A stretch of 48,699 nucleotides of DNA from Balneolales bacterium. GTDB taxonomy: Bacteria; Bacteroidota; Rhodothermia; Balneolales; Natronogracilivirgulaceae. Location: assembly GCA_007128425.1 (NCBI GenBank), contig SKXL01000105.1, positions 1 to 48,699 of the forward strand. The letters run 5' to 3'. How positions within the stretch are numbered: position 1 is the first letter of the stretch; each line of letters opens with the position of its first letter. Shown piece by piece: positions 24,897 through 34,189 of this stretch. The position numbers and the translations under genes were made by a program. The notes under the pieces are model-generated. The model did no database searches. It saw nothing but the letters and a program-made list of their open reading frames with translations, and was not told the DNA's origin.

Positions 24897-27826
24897 TAAC
24901 TTGTTTCTTGCTTAAGTTTGCGTTTGGTCTCAATTACTTCGTAGCCTTCAATGACATCACCTTGTTTTATATCATTGTAATTTTTGATACCAAGTCCGCA
25001 TTCGTAACCGCTAGTAACTTCCTTGACATCATCTTTAAAGCGTTTCAGGGAAGACAATTCTCCCTCATAAATCACAATTCCATCGCGGACGAGTCGCACT
25101 TTGGTGTTTCGGGTGATTTTACCATCGGTGACTTTGCAACCGGCCACTGTGCCGACTTTGGGAACCTTGAAGATTTCAAGTACCTCAAGTGTTGCAATGG
25201 TTTTCTCGTTCACCTCGGGTGAGAGCAGGCCTTCAAGGGCATCCCGAACCGCATCTACGGCATCATAGATGACACTGAATAATCGGATATCAATTTCCTC
25301 GTTTTCAGCGAGTTTCCGGGCGTTGGTTGACGGTCTGACCTGAAAACCTATGATAATCGCCTCTGACGCGGATGCCAGCAATACGTCAGATTCAGATATC
25401 GCTCCGATGCCGGTATGAATGATATTGACCTTGACTTCTTCATCGGACAGTTTCTGGAGTGAACCGGCCAATGCCTCAATCGATCCGTCAACATCCCCTT
25501 TTATGATAATATTAAGCTCAGCCATTTCGCCAAGCGCCAATCGTCTTGAAATGTCGTCCAGTGTTACGTGTTTGACTTTCCTCAGTGATTGTTCTCGCTT
25601 GATTTGCTGTCGCTGCTGGGAGATCTCTTTTGCCGTTCGGTCATCCGCTACTGCCACAATCCTGTCACCAGCCTGCGGAATACCATCAAAACCGGTCATC
25701 TGCGCCGGTTGTGCCGGACCAACTTTATCAATACGCTCTCCAAACTCATTTTCCAGTGCTCTTACTTTTCCGGAAAAGGAACCGGCCACAAAGGGATCTC
25801 CCACACGGAGTGTACCGCGCTGAATGAGGATATTGGAAACCACTCCCTTTCCACGGTCTACTTTAGCTTCCAGAATGATTCCACTGGCTTTCCGATTCGG
25901 GTTGGCTTTGAGTTCCATCAGTTCGGCTTCAATGAGAACCTTTTCTAGCAGCTCATCTATACCCTGTCCGGAATGCGCCGAAACCTCGGCTATCTGCACA
26001 CTTCCACCCCATTCCTCGACAATAATATTGTGATCAGAAAGCTGCTGCTTGATCCGATCCGGATTTGAGCCTTCTTTATCAATTTTATTGATCGCTACAA
26101 CGATGGGCACGCCTCCGGCTTGTGCGTGATTGATGGCCTCGACAGTCTGAGGCATTACGGCGTCGTCAGCTGCCACTACCAGAATGACCATGTCGGTTAC
26201 CTGGGCACCACGGGCCCGCATGGCGGTAAATGCTTCGTGTCCGGGTGTATCCAGGAATGTGATATTACGTTTGTCAGCCAGCCTTACTTCGTAGGCTCCG
26301 ATATGCTGTGTAATCCCACCCGCTTCTCCTGCTGTGACCTTGGTTTTCCGTATATAGTCAAGCAGTGACGTTTTTCCATGATCAACATGCCCCATCACCG
26401 TTACTACTGGTGATCGGGGTTCAAGATCTTCGGGCTTGTCCTCATCCACCTCAGCGACATCTTCGGAGAGCTCTTCGGCATCCACAAAAACCACTTCCCT
26501 GTCATATTCTTCGGCAAGCAGTTCAATTGTTCCGGCCTCCAGTCTCTGGTTAATGGAGACGACCATGCCAAGATTCATACAGTGCATGATAATCTCGTTG
26601 GGAGAAACATTGAGTAGATCAGCCAAATCACTAACTGTAATAAACTCTGTAACCTCAAGTATGCGCTGCTCCTTCTCTGATTTTTCGGTTTGCTGGATTT
26701 CGCGCTCTGCAGCCATCTCCTCTCGCTTTTGCTTGCGACGCTTCTGACGCTTGCGTCCGGCAGATCCACCGGTACTCAGTATTGCGAGCGTTTCCTTCAT
26801 TTTGGTTTCTACATCAGACTCATCGACTTTGGGGGCCTTCCGTGACTTGATGCGTTTTTTCTTTTTCTTCGGTTTGAGTACCTCCTCAGCTTCCTTGCCC
26901 GTCGGGGCATCCTCTTTTACACGCTTGGCTGCAAGTTTCTTTTTCTTTGGCTTGTCGAGGTCATCGACCTGATCCTTTTTAGTGGCAACAGATGTGTCAT
27001 CTTTTTTTGTTTTCTTCCCTTTTTTCTTTCTTCGACGACCACCCGTCTCATCTTCGGGTTTTGCTATCTGGATTTTTCCAAGCACCCTGGTTCCAGCCAG
27101 TTTCTCTTTGTGTCCCCGTATAATGCTGATCTGATCCTCATCCTCGTCCTGGAGCTCATCATCAGCGGCAACTTCTTCCTCAATTTCAGGTTCCGATTCA
27201 TCCTCTTCCAGGTCTGCAATATCAGTGGCCTGATCAGCTTCCAATGGTTCTTCTTCCTCTTTTTCCTCTACTTCAGCCGCTGTTTTTGAGGATTCCTTCT
27301 GCTTTTCAGCAGCCTCATCCTGACGCTTGTCATCAGCTGCTTTTTCATCAACCTTTTTATCCGCTTTGGACGTCTCCTTTATTTCAGGCGCTTTTGCATC
27401 CGGAACTGTATCTTCGACCGACTCTTCCTGTCTCTCCGTTTTCTCTTTCGCTTTTGGGTCGGACGTGTCGGTGTCAATGGGTTCCAGTGGCAGGACCTCT
27501 TCTGGACCAGAAGCGGTGTCGCTGGGTTCAAGATCATCCATCGGCTCAAGGAAGTTGTCGATGGTCACTGATTCGTTTCTGCTGGTCCGGAATGTGCTTC
27601 TTCGCTCTTCGTACTCCTCACGGGCCCGTACATGATCCTGACTTTTTGCTTTATCCTCACCGTAAACCGACTCCAGGGCAGAATACATCTCAGGTGTGAT
27701 TTTCACATTGGGTTTGTTCTCAATGGAAAAACCATTGTCATTCAAGGAATCCACAATCGACTGTGTGGAAACATTGAATTCCGATGCAACCTTGAATAAA
27801 CGTTTCGGTTTACCAGCTTCTGTCAT
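24896..27826 (-). CDS. infB: Translation initiation factor IF-2
   Basis: A 976-residue GTPase that places initiator tRNA on the ribosome. A first IF2_N domain (residues about 8-60) is followed by a long low-complexity region that is first Glu/Asp-rich and then Lys/Arg-rich (to about 385), and a second IF2_N domain ([18 protein letters not shown]). The GTPase core begins with [18 protein letters not shown] near residue 480, with switch [18 protein letters not shown] and the base-recognition motif AINKID. The C-terminal IF2 domains 2-4 are intact. It lies between nusA and rbfA, the classical order. The N-terminal linker is long compared with E. coli IF-2. Confidence 0.97.
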   Translation of the reverse strand: MTEAGKPKRLFKVASEFNVSTQSIVDSLNDNGFSIENKPNVKITPEMYSALESVYGEDKAKSQDHVRAREEYEERRSTFRTSRNESVTIDNFLEPMDDLEPSDTASGPEEVLPLEPIDTDTSDPKAKEKTERQEESVEDTVPDAKAPEIKETSKADKKVDEKAADDKRQDEAAEKQKESSKTAAEVEEKEEEEPLEADQATDIADLEEDESEPEIEEEVAADDELQDEDEDQISIIRGHKEKLAGTRVLGKIQIAKPEDETGGRRRKKKGKKTKKDDTSVATKKDQVDDLDKPKKKKLAAKRVKEDAPTGKEAEEVLKPKKKKKRIKSRKAPKVDESDVETKMKETLAILSTGGSAGRKRQKRRKQKREEMAAEREIQQTEKSEKEQRILEVTEFITVSDLADLLNVSPNEIIMHCMNLGMVVSINQRLEAGTIELLAEEYDREVVFVDAEELSEDVAEVDEDKPEDLEPRSPVVTVMGHVDHGKTSLLDYIRKTKVTAGEAGGITQHIGAYEVRLADKRNITFLDTPGHEAFTAMRARGAQVTDMVILVVAADDAVMPQTVEAINHAQAGGVPIVVAINKIDKEGSNPDRIKQQLSDHNIIVEEWGGSVQIAEVSAHSGQGIDELLEKVLIEAELMELKANPNRKASGIILEAKVDRGKGVVSNILIQRGTLRVGDPFVAGSFSGKVRALENEFGERIDKVGPAQPAQMTGFDGIPQAGDRIVAVADDRTAKEISQQRQQIKREQSLRKVKHVTLDDISRRLALGEMAELNIIIKGDVDGSIEALAGSLQKLSDEEVKVNIIHTGIGAISESDVLLASASEAIIIGFQVRPSTNARKLAENEEIDIRLFSVIYDAVDAVRDALEGLLSPEVNEKTIATLEVLEIFKVPKVGTVAGCKVTDGKITRNTKVRLVRDGIVIYEGELSSLKRFKDDVKEVTSGYECGLGIKNYNDIKQGDVIEGYEVIETKRKLKQETS

Positions 27827-27878
27827 ATATAATTTTCTCTGTTCTGATGGTTACTGCAACTTGGCGGCATGTGCCGGG

Positions 27879-29135
27879 TCAGACTTCATCTTCCTCAAAT
27901 TCCTCTTCAATGGTTCGGATGATGTGTTTGGCATCTTTTAGTGCAAGTTTGCCTTCGGTCCGTCGTTCCAGCTCTGCGGGGCTAAGCTCCAAAACGGCCC
28001 TTGCCGTATCACAACCTATATCATAGAGCAGCTGTACTATCTCGTCACCAAAATCGTCGGCAAATTCGTAAATATCGATGTCATCTTCATCTTCGACTTC
28101 ACGATAGACATCGATTTCATAATTTGTGAGTTGAGTGGCCAAACGGATATTGACCCCGCCTTTTCCTATCGCCTTGGAGACCTGGTCGACAGGAACGACC
28201 ACTTTGGCGCGACGATTCGCCTTGTCCAGCTCTACCGATTGTACATAAGCAGGCTGGAGTGCGCGTTTGATAAATTCATGATCATCATCGCTAAAATTGA
28301 TGACATCAATGTTTTCATTACATAGTTCACGCACGATGGAGTGAATCCGAATTCCTTTCATGCCAACGCAAGCGCCGACAGGATCCACCCGCTCATCATT
28401 CGAAATGACGGCAACCTTGGAACGATCGCCGGGCTCACGGACGGTTTTAATGATCTCAATGACGCCGTCAAATACTTCAGGAATTTCATTTTCAAAAAGC
28501 CGTTCAAGAAACAGCGGCGACGTTCGTGAAATTATTACAGCCGGGTTACCTTCCTGACGCTTTACTTCCACCACAACAGCCCGGATGGTATCTCCTTTGC
28601 GATAGCGATCTTTGTAAATCTGATGTCCCTTCGGCAGGACCAGTTCCACCCCGTTATGGTTCACCAGAATATCCCGGTTGCGAACCTGGTATACATCTCC
28701 AAGTACGATCTCGCCGATGCGATCGCTGTATTCCTCAAATATATTATCCTTTTCGATTTCACGTATGCGCTGTGCCAGGGTCTGGCGTGCCATCATCACT
28801 GCTCTGCGGCCGAAATCCTCGATTTTGAGTTCCTGTGCAAATTCATCATACAGCTCCAATTCCGGGTCCAGCTTTTTGGCTTCGGTTATGCCGATCTCAT
28901 TAACCGGATCACTGAGCTCCTCATCCGGCACTACCTCACGGATATGCATGATCTGGATCTCTCCCCGATCGGGATTCAGAATAACTGAAAAAGCTTCATC
29001 CGATTCGTATTTTTTGCGAATCATGGATCGGAATACATCCTCAAGAATAGACAGCAGCAAATCTCTGTCTATTCCCTTGTCCTTGGCAATTTCAGCAAAA
29101 GACTGAATGATCTGTTTTGAAATATCCGTTTGCAT
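27879..29135 (-). CDS. nusA: Transcription termination/antitermination factor NusA
   Basis: A 418-residue RNA polymerase-binding factor that affects pausing, termination and antitermination. The N-terminal domain, S1 domain (GEIVLGDVYQVRNRDILVNHNGVELVLP-type segment; key residues from GEIV to HNGV), KH1 (VGACVGMKGIRIHSIVRE) and KH2 (VSKAIGKGGVNIRLATQL) are present. The C-terminus is a short helix-hairpin-helix-like segment followed by acidic residues and lacks the two acidic repeats of E. coli. It follows rimP by 30 bases and precedes infB by 52. In several bacteria NusA acts on its own operon, which is relevant to the hairpin ahead of rimP. Confidence 0.96.
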   Translation of the reverse strand: MQTDISKQIIQSFAEIAKDKGIDRDLLLSILEDVFRSMIRKKYESDEAFSVILNPDRGEIQIMHIREVVPDEELSDPVNEIGITEAKKLDPELELYDEFAQELKIEDFGRRAVMMARQTLAQRIREIEKDNIFEEYSDRIGEIVLGDVYQVRNRDILVNHNGVELVLPKGHQIYKDRYRKGDTIRAVVVEVKRQEGNPAVIISRTSPLFLERLFENEIPEVFDGVIEIIKTVREPGDRSKVAVISNDERVDPVGACVGMKGIRIHSIVRELCNENIDVINFSDDDHEFIKRALQPAYVQSVELDKANRRAKVVVPVDQVSKAIGKGGVNIRLATQLTNYEIDVYREVEDEDDIDIYEFADDFGDEIVQLLYDIGCDTARAVLELSPAELERRTEGKLALKDAKHIIRTIEEEFEEDEV

Positions 29136-29165
29136 GTGTTTTTTTCGAGAATGCCGTTGTTGTAG

Positions 29166-29624
29166 TTAAAATGGTGGTAGAATGTACGTTTCCACAATAT
29201 CAGAAAACGGAATTGTCAACTCTTTCTTGCTTTCTGTTTGCAGTATGATGGCGTTTGATTCTGCGTGCACCAACATTCCTTTCGCACGCACCGGTTCGCC
29301 GTCTTTGAGATAAACCACGCTGGTTTTTCGTCCGATGTTACTGGCGTATTGCCTGACATCCTTAAGTGGCCGATCCAGCCCCGGCGAAGATACGTTCAAC
29401 GTGTATTTCTTGTTGTGCCATCCGGACGCGTCCAGAAGAAAGTTCACTTCCCGGCTTACGCTTGCACAGCGATCAAGCGAAATATTGCCTTTATCAGATT
29501 CAACATAAATCCACACCACACGATTTCCGGTTGAACCTTTCAGTTCAACATCCACCAGATACATATCATCGTGGTCCTGTAATACCTGCTCTGCCGTGGT
29601 ATGTATGAGTTCGAGCTCTTCCAA
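29166..29624 (-). CDS. rimP: Ribosome maturation factor RimP
   Basis: A 152-residue 30S assembly factor. The family pattern is visible: YLVDVELKGSTGNRVVWIYVESDKGNISLD is summarised by its key VDVEL, VVWIYVE and DKG positions, followed by CASVSREVNFLLD and YTLNVSSPGLDRPL, the best-conserved RimP block. No ATG is available: an in-frame TAA lies four codons before TTG at 29622-29624, so TTG is the start. It heads the rimP-nusA-infB-rbfA-truB-ribF-rpsO run. A promoter-like sequence and a hairpin with seven Ts lie immediately upstream. Confidence 0.93.
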   Translation of the reverse strand: MEELELIHTTAEQVLQDHDDMYLVDVELKGSTGNRVVWIYVESDKGNISLDRCASVSREVNFLLDASGWHNKKYTLNVSSPGLDRPLKDVRQYASNIGRKTSVVYLKDGEPVRAKGMLVHAESNAIILQTESKKELTIPFSDIVETYILPPF

Positions 29625-29654
29625 ATACGCTTGTTATTTCCAATTTCCAAATAC

Positions 29655-29683
29655 AAAAAAAGTGAGCTTTTACGGGCTCACTT
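29655..29683 (-). terminator. Terminator-like hairpin in the 5' leader of the rimP operon
   Basis: On the minus strand AAGTGAGC (29683-29676) pairs perfectly with GCTCACTT (29667-29660) around an eight-base loop, and seven Ts follow (29661-29655). It has the full form of an intrinsic terminator but stands only about 30 bases before the rimP start, with no minus-strand gene in front. It may be an attenuator or a 5' stabilising hairpin. Confidence 0.65.
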
Positions 29684-29693
29684 ACAAAGTTTA

Positions 29694-29722
29694 AATATAC
29701 GCTAAAATTTGGCAATACCCAA
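29694..29722 (-). promoter_or_regulatory. Probable promoter of the rimP-nusA-infB operon
   Basis: Read on the minus strand, TTGGGT (29722-29717) and TATATT (29699-29694) are separated by 17 bases, a good sigma-70-like arrangement. TAAACTTTG directly after it also resembles the Bacteroidota -7 element. Initiation would fall near 29687, only a few bases before the hairpin at 29683-29655. Confidence 0.4.
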
Positions 29723-29837
29723 AAACTATGCCAACCGCGGCACCAGCATTCAGTGAATATAACCACCCGGCCTCATCGTACTAAAAAATGTGAAAATTAT
29801 CTTCATATTGCATAATTTCGCAATACATTTCAACCAT

Positions 29838-30332
29838 ATGCAACATATGAGATACCTCCTGCTTTTTATGATTCTGTGTACCGTGGTTTTCGGTTCCTCC
29901 TGTAATACAGATGATACCGAAGAATCCAGAAACCATATTGCTGGTCGCACAATTGAACTCACCCATATTGTCGAAATTCTTGATGAACAGCAGGACCACA
30001 CCGTGGCAACAGCCAGAGTAGCACTGGCGCAAACCGAAAGCGAGCGCAATGCCGGACTGATGGATGTCCGTGACCTTCCTTATGATGCGGGCATGTTTTT
30101 CATATTTGATGAAGAGGAGCCACGCAGCTTCTGGATGGCAAACACCCCGCTATCGCTGGATATTCTGTTTATCAACCGTGAAGACCGCATTGTCCGGATC
30201 CATACCCGGACGACACCCTACTCCGACCGCCAGATCCGCTCGGATTACCCGGCCATGTATACGCTTGAAGTGAATGCCGGTTTTGTAAACGAACATGATA
30301 TTCGGGAAGGCATGTATGTCAGGTTGAAGTAG
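29838..30332 (+). CDS. DUF192 family lipoprotein
   Basis: About 164 residues with a hydrophobic leader (RYLLLFMILCTVVFG) ending in SSC, a probable lipidation Cys, so the mature protein is likely anchored in a membrane facing the periplasm. The mature domain matches DUF192: VALAQTESERNAGLMDVRDLPYDAGMFFIF is represented by its ERNAGLM and GMFFIF motifs, followed by RSFWMANTPLSLDILFI and the C-terminal YTLEVNAGF. No biochemical role is established for this family. The start is ATG 29838 or 29847; an upstream frame to 29790 adds non-signal-like sequence. It diverges from rimP and converges on coaE with 20 bases between stops. Confidence 0.85.
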   Translation: MQHMRYLLLFMILCTVVFGSSCNTDDTEESRNHIAGRTIELTHIVEILDEQQDHTVATARVALAQTESERNAGLMDVRDLPYDAGMFFIFDEEEPRSFWMANTPLSLDILFINREDRIVRIHTRTTPYSDRQIRSDYPAMYTLEVNAGFVNEHDIREGMYVRLK

Positions 30333-30352
30333 ATTTAACCCTGGAAATCCGT

Positions 30353-30985
30353 TCAGCCTGTGTTTTGGGCTATCTCCTCTATTTCTCTCAACAGTTGTTC
30401 GGACTTCCGCTTCAGATCATCGACCGTTCCGTCATTGCGGACAACAAGATCTGCCCTGGCAGCAAGTTTATCAAAATCAGGCTGCCTGGTCATTCGATTT
30501 TGCACCTCCTCGGAGCTGACCTTATCACGCCCGGTGACACGCCTGATTCGGTCCTTTGCAGAGGAGGCCAGCAAAATCACAATATCACACATTTTACTGC
30601 TACCGGCAGATAGCAGCAGTGCCGATTCGTGAGCAAAAAGCAGAGCACCATCATATTCCGCTTTTTTCCTTCGTATCTCCAGCTCGCGGAAAACCACCGG
30701 ATGAACGAGCTTGTTGAGCTCATCGATGCGCCCTTCTGAGAATGCTTCCCGGGCCAGGTAGGATGTATTAAGTGACCTGTCGGGGTGATATGCTTCGGCG
30801 CCAAACTGAGAGGCAATCTCCATTCTCAACGCATCATCGGCAACCATCAACTCTTTGGCAAGATCATCGGCATAGACCACGGGCACGTTGTGCTCTTCCC
30901 AGACTTTCAAAAAAATTGTTTTCCCACTACCTATTCCACCTGTAACTCCGATATGAAGCATAAACACCCCTTTCTTGCTGTTCAT
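30353..30985 (-). CDS. coaE: Dephospho-CoA kinase
   Basis: The last enzyme of coenzyme A synthesis, phosphorylating the 3'-OH of dephospho-CoA. The P-loop GVTGGIGSGKT is followed by VPVVYADDLAKELM, the acceptor-site Asp, and by the LID segment RIRRVTGRDKVSSEEVQNRMTRQ. ATG at 30985 overlaps the nadB stop by one base (TGATG), a coupled arrangement. An internal ATG at 30961 (MLHIGVTGG) has AAAGGGG just upstream and matches typical N-termini; either may be used, and the shorter form has about 202 residues. Third in the prfB-nadB-coaE unit. Confidence 0.93.
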   Translation of the reverse strand: MNSKKGVFMLHIGVTGGIGSGKTIFLKVWEEHNVPVVYADDLAKELMVADDALRMEIASQFGAEAYHPDRSLNTSYLAREAFSEGRIDELNKLVHPVVFRELEIRRKKAEYDGALLFAHESALLLSAGSSKMCDIVILLASSAKDRIRRVTGRDKVSSEEVQNRMTRQPDFDKLAARADLVVRNDGTVDDLKRKSEQLLREIEEIAQNTG

Positions 30986-32571
30986 CAGATGACCGTATCT
31001 CTGCAGGCTTCCTCTATCCGGCAGGGATAATCTGTCGTGTAGTGAAGGCCTCTGCTCTCCTTTCTGCTCATCGCGGAGCGGATAATGATATAGGCATTGG
31101 CAATAAGGTTCCGCAATTCACAAAGCTCGACACTGACCCTGGTTCTACGATAAAAATCTTCTGTCTCTTCATAGACCAAACCGGTGCGCCGAAAAGCACG
31201 CTGCAATCGCAGGTCACTTCGAACAATTCCTACGTAATTCCACATAACCTGTTGCAGTTCTTGCTTGTTGTGAGATATCAAAATTGATTCTTCCACATTG
31301 GTGGTGCCGCTGTCATCCCATTCCGGAACACCTGTCACCCATTGTGAATCCTTCATATAGTCTGCCGCTACCACTGCAGCTCGCTTAGAAAATACCATGG
31401 CCTCAAGCAGACTGTTTGAAGCAAGCCGGTTGGCACCATGCAGACCGGTGCAGGCCGATTCACCCGCACAGAACAGTCCGTTTATCGAGGTCCTGCCATC
31501 CTGGTCGGTAAGCACCCCGCCACACAAATAATGGGCAGCAGGTACAACCGGAATCCATTCACTTGCAATGTCGATGCCATACTTCCGGCAAGTCTCCATA
31601 ATATGTGGAAAGCTCTCCGTAAGTATATTTTTATCTATATGTGTCACATCAAGATATACCGTATTATCTCCGGATTTTTTCAGGTAGTCGTCAATGGATC
31701 TTGCCACGATATCCCTTGGTGCAAGCTCGGCTCGTTTATCGTAATCCTTCATGAAAGTCTTGCCGCTGCGATCGCGCAGAATGCCACCTTTGCCGCGCAC
31801 CGCTTCGGAGATCAAAAACGAATTGGCTTCCGGAACATTTAGTGTTGTGGGATGGAACTGCATGAATTCCATATTCGCCACCCTGGCTTTGGCTCGGAAT
31901 GCCATGGCAATGCCATCACCCGTAGCAATGGAAGGATTGGTAGAATGCAGGTAAACTTCCCCGACTCCTCCGGTAGCCAGCAGCGTTGCTTTGGCCAGTA
32001 TGACACCCACCTTTCTCGTTTGTGTGTTGAGGACGTAGGCTCCGTAGCATGAGATGTCATTATCATATCTGGTGACAATTCTGCCGAGATGATGCTGCGT
32101 TATGAGCTCAAGCGCAAAATGATGCTCGAAAATACTGATATTCGGATGGTCATCCAGTGCGGTAAGCAGAGTCTGTTCTATCTCCTTTCCGGTTCTGTCG
32201 GCGGCATGGACAATTCTGTTGTGTGAATGTCCTCCTTCGCGTCCCAGATCCAGAATGCCATCCCTGGTCGAAAACCGTGCACCCCAGTCCAGCAGCTCCT
32301 TCACAACATCAGGTCCTTCTCGCACTACCATTTCGACAATCCCGGGATGGCACAGACCGGCACCGGCTACAATCGTATCATTGACGTGATCTTCAAACCG
32401 GTCCCGGCGATCAAGGACACTCGCCAGTCCTCCCTGTGCATAATTAGTATTCGATTCAGTCGAGTCTTTTTTTGTGACAATCGCGACCGTTCCATACCGA
32501 GCAACCCTGAGAGCAAAAGAAAGTCCCGCTCCACCGCTGCCAAGAATCAGGAAATCATATTTTTCAGGCAT
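30985..32571 (-). CDS. nadB: L-aspartate oxidase
   Basis: A 528-residue FAD enzyme that oxidises aspartate to iminoaspartate, the first step of de novo NAD synthesis. The dinucleotide site is [54 protein letters not shown] and the fumarate-reductase/succinate-dehydrogenase-like core with [13 protein letters not shown] are typical of NadB. The C-terminal helical domain contains [14 protein letters not shown]. NadA and NadC are not in the window. It overlaps prfB by eight bases at its start and coaE by one at its end, so the three are probably translated from one message. Confidence 0.95.
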   Translation of the reverse strand: MPEKYDFLILGSGGAGLSFALRVARYGTVAIVTKKDSTESNTNYAQGGLASVLDRRDRFEDHVNDTIVAGAGLCHPGIVEMVVREGPDVVKELLDWGARFSTRDGILDLGREGGHSHNRIVHAADRTGKEIEQTLLTALDDHPNISIFEHHFALELITQHHLGRIVTRYDNDISCYGAYVLNTQTRKVGVILAKATLLATGGVGEVYLHSTNPSIATGDGIAMAFRAKARVANMEFMQFHPTTLNVPEANSFLISEAVRGKGGILRDRSGKTFMKDYDKRAELAPRDIVARSIDDYLKKSGDNTVYLDVTHIDKNILTESFPHIMETCRKYGIDIASEWIPVVPAAHYLCGGVLTDQDGRTSINGLFCAGESACTGLHGANRLASNSLLEAMVFSKRAAVVAADYMKDSQWVTGVPEWDDSGTTNVEESILISHNKQELQQVMWNYVGIVRSDLRLQRAFRRTGLVYEETEDFYRRTRVSVELCELRNLIANAYIIIRSAMSRKESRGLHYTTDYPCRIEEACRDTVI

Positions 32572-33680
32572 CAGACATTAAATAGGCTTTGATTAATTCA
32601 TCGATTTTACCGTCCATGACCGCTTCAACATTGGATGTTTCGTATCCTGTTCGATGATCCTTGACCATATTGTAGGGATGGAACACGTAGGAGCGTATCT
32701 GAGATCCCCACTCGTTCTTCATTTTGGTGCTTTCCAGTTTATTCTTCTGCTCTTCCTTGATGCGCTTTTCGAGGTCATAAACCCGTGACTTGAGCATAAT
32801 CATAGCCTTTTCCCTGTTCTGCAACTGAGACCGCTCCTGCTGACATTCAGCAACCACACGCTCCTCCCGGCCATCGGAAAGTTTGCCGGTCCAGATCAGG
32901 CGCACTCCGGTTTCGACCTTGTTCACGTTCTGTCCCCCCTTGCCACCCGCGTGAAAACGCTGGAGCTCAATATCATCCTGATTCAATTCAATCTCGATCT
33001 CGTCATCGACGAGCGGCGTGACGAATACCGAGCAGAACGAAGTATGGCGCCGGGCATTGCTGTCAAATGGTGAGATGCGAACCAACCGGTGTACCCCGTT
33101 TTCCGCTTTAAGGTAGCCATAGGCAAAATTCCCTTTCACTTCAATACTTGCACTTTTTATGCCGGCCACATCCCCGGGCTGATACTCCAGCACCGTGGCT
33201 TCCATATGGTTGTCTCCAGCCCATCTCACGTACATCCGGTAGATCATTTCGGCCCAATCCTGGCTTTCTGTACCCCCAGCTCCGGGGTTGATCGTCAGGA
33301 GCGCATCACGGCGGTCATCGGGTTCATCCAGCATGTTTTTGAATTCAAGGTCCTCAACTTCCTTTTTGATCTGATCGACCTCCCTGTTCAATTCCTCGGT
33401 AACATCATCTCCTTCTTCCATTATTTCACGAAAAAGAATGATGTTTTGCCTCATTTCGTCCAGTTTATCCCACTGACTGACCCAGGACTTCTCGTGATTG
33501 ATATCTTTCATGAATTTCTGGGCCTTTTCTGCATCATCCCAGAAATCAGGCTGTTGAGCCTGGTATTCGAGTTCGCCTATTCTTTCTTTGCGTTTGTCGT
33601 AGTCAAAGATACCTCCTCAGCGCATCAACGCGCTGCAGCAAGTCTTTTACCTGTTCGGTGGTGTGTTTAAGTTGCGTCAT
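32564..33680 (-). CDS. prfB: Peptide chain release factor 2, expressed by programmed +1 frameshift
   Basis: RF2 recognises UGA and UAA. The first frame starts at ATG 33678-33680 and reads 25 codons ([20 protein letters not shown] and so on to RRYL) to an in-frame TGA at 33605-33603. After the +1 shift on CTT-T the second frame continues [15 protein letters not shown] to the stop at 32564, giving about 371 residues. The RF2 codon-recognition tripeptide SPF appears in [16 protein letters not shown], and the peptidyl-hydrolysis motif GGQ in [19 protein letters not shown]. Taking only the second frame from its first ATG (33511) would lose the N-terminal domain. Upstream of nadB in the same unit. 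Confidence 0.95.
33602..33617 (-). promoter_or_regulatory. prfB: RF2 programmed frameshift site
   Basis: On the coding strand the sequence AGGAGGTATCTTTGAC combines an internal Shine-Dalgarno (33617-33612), the slippery CTT codon and the in-frame TGA followed by C. Only one base differs from the enterobacterial site (AGGAGG in place of AGGGGG). The stop is codon 26, the same position as in E. coli. Known mechanism: low RF2 slows termination and favours slippage, an autoregulatory loop. Confidence 0.97.
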
Positions 33681-33830
33681 TCCAGGTTGGTGTAATTATT
33701 AGTTAAAATTCAAGGTGATGAGTTCACAAAACTCGGCATGCGCCTGCCGGCGGATGATGCAAGGTGCAACGGCACAGTATTCCTATAAAAGTAATATCTT
33801 CTGCAATCCCATAACGTGCTGGTTGCCTGT

Positions 33831-34073
33831 TCAGCGTGAGAAGATTTTTGCCAGGATCAAACCGCACACAACTCCTCCCAAAAAGGAGTAGGCCAAGCCC
33901 TCTTCCGGATGTGATCTGACATATTTTCGGGCGTTTCTGTACTCCCGGCGAATCTCATTTTCAAGTCGCTCTTTCTCTTCGTACAGTTTTTCGATAATAT
34001 CCCCGTTAGTACCACTGCTTTTTCCAGGTATTGCATTCATATCAGCTGTTGTTTTGGTTTTGTCTTCAACCAT
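33831..34073 (-). CDS. Small membrane-anchored protein, DUF883/YqjD-like
   Basis: An 80-residue protein with a helical, charged central part (IIEKLYEEKERLENEIRREYRNARKYV summarised by its E/K/R heptads) and a C-terminal membrane helix with glycine zipper (AYSFLGGVVCGLILAKIF) ending in a basic SR. YVRSHPEEGLAYSFLGGV resembles the YVRENPxxxxxxAxGxG segment of YqjD/ElaB-type proteins, which tether ribosomes to the inner membrane in stationary phase in E. coli. That role is not shown for this protein. It lies 150 bases upstream of prfB on the same strand and diverges from the phosphatase gene. Confidence 0.55.
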   Translation of the reverse strand: MVEDKTKTTADMNAIPGKSSGTNGDIIEKLYEEKERLENEIRREYRNARKYVRSHPEEGLAYSFLGGVVCGLILAKIFSR

Positions 34074-34189
34074 AAAAAAAAACCTGAACTATGTATGTTA
34101 TGTGATCGGAAATTATACGAACTTTGCAAGATATGAAATTTTAGATACACGAAACAGACAGAACAGAATGAGAATCACGTCAAAAGGGA

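Noticed and set aside
29655-29683. Terminator of a gene upstream of rimP
   Set aside because: No minus-strand gene lies between 29684 and the divergent DUF192 gene, so it cannot be an ordinary operon terminator.
33089-33670. 193-residue plus-strand open frame
   Set aside because: Antisense to prfB; the opposite strand carries GGQ, SPF and the frameshift site.
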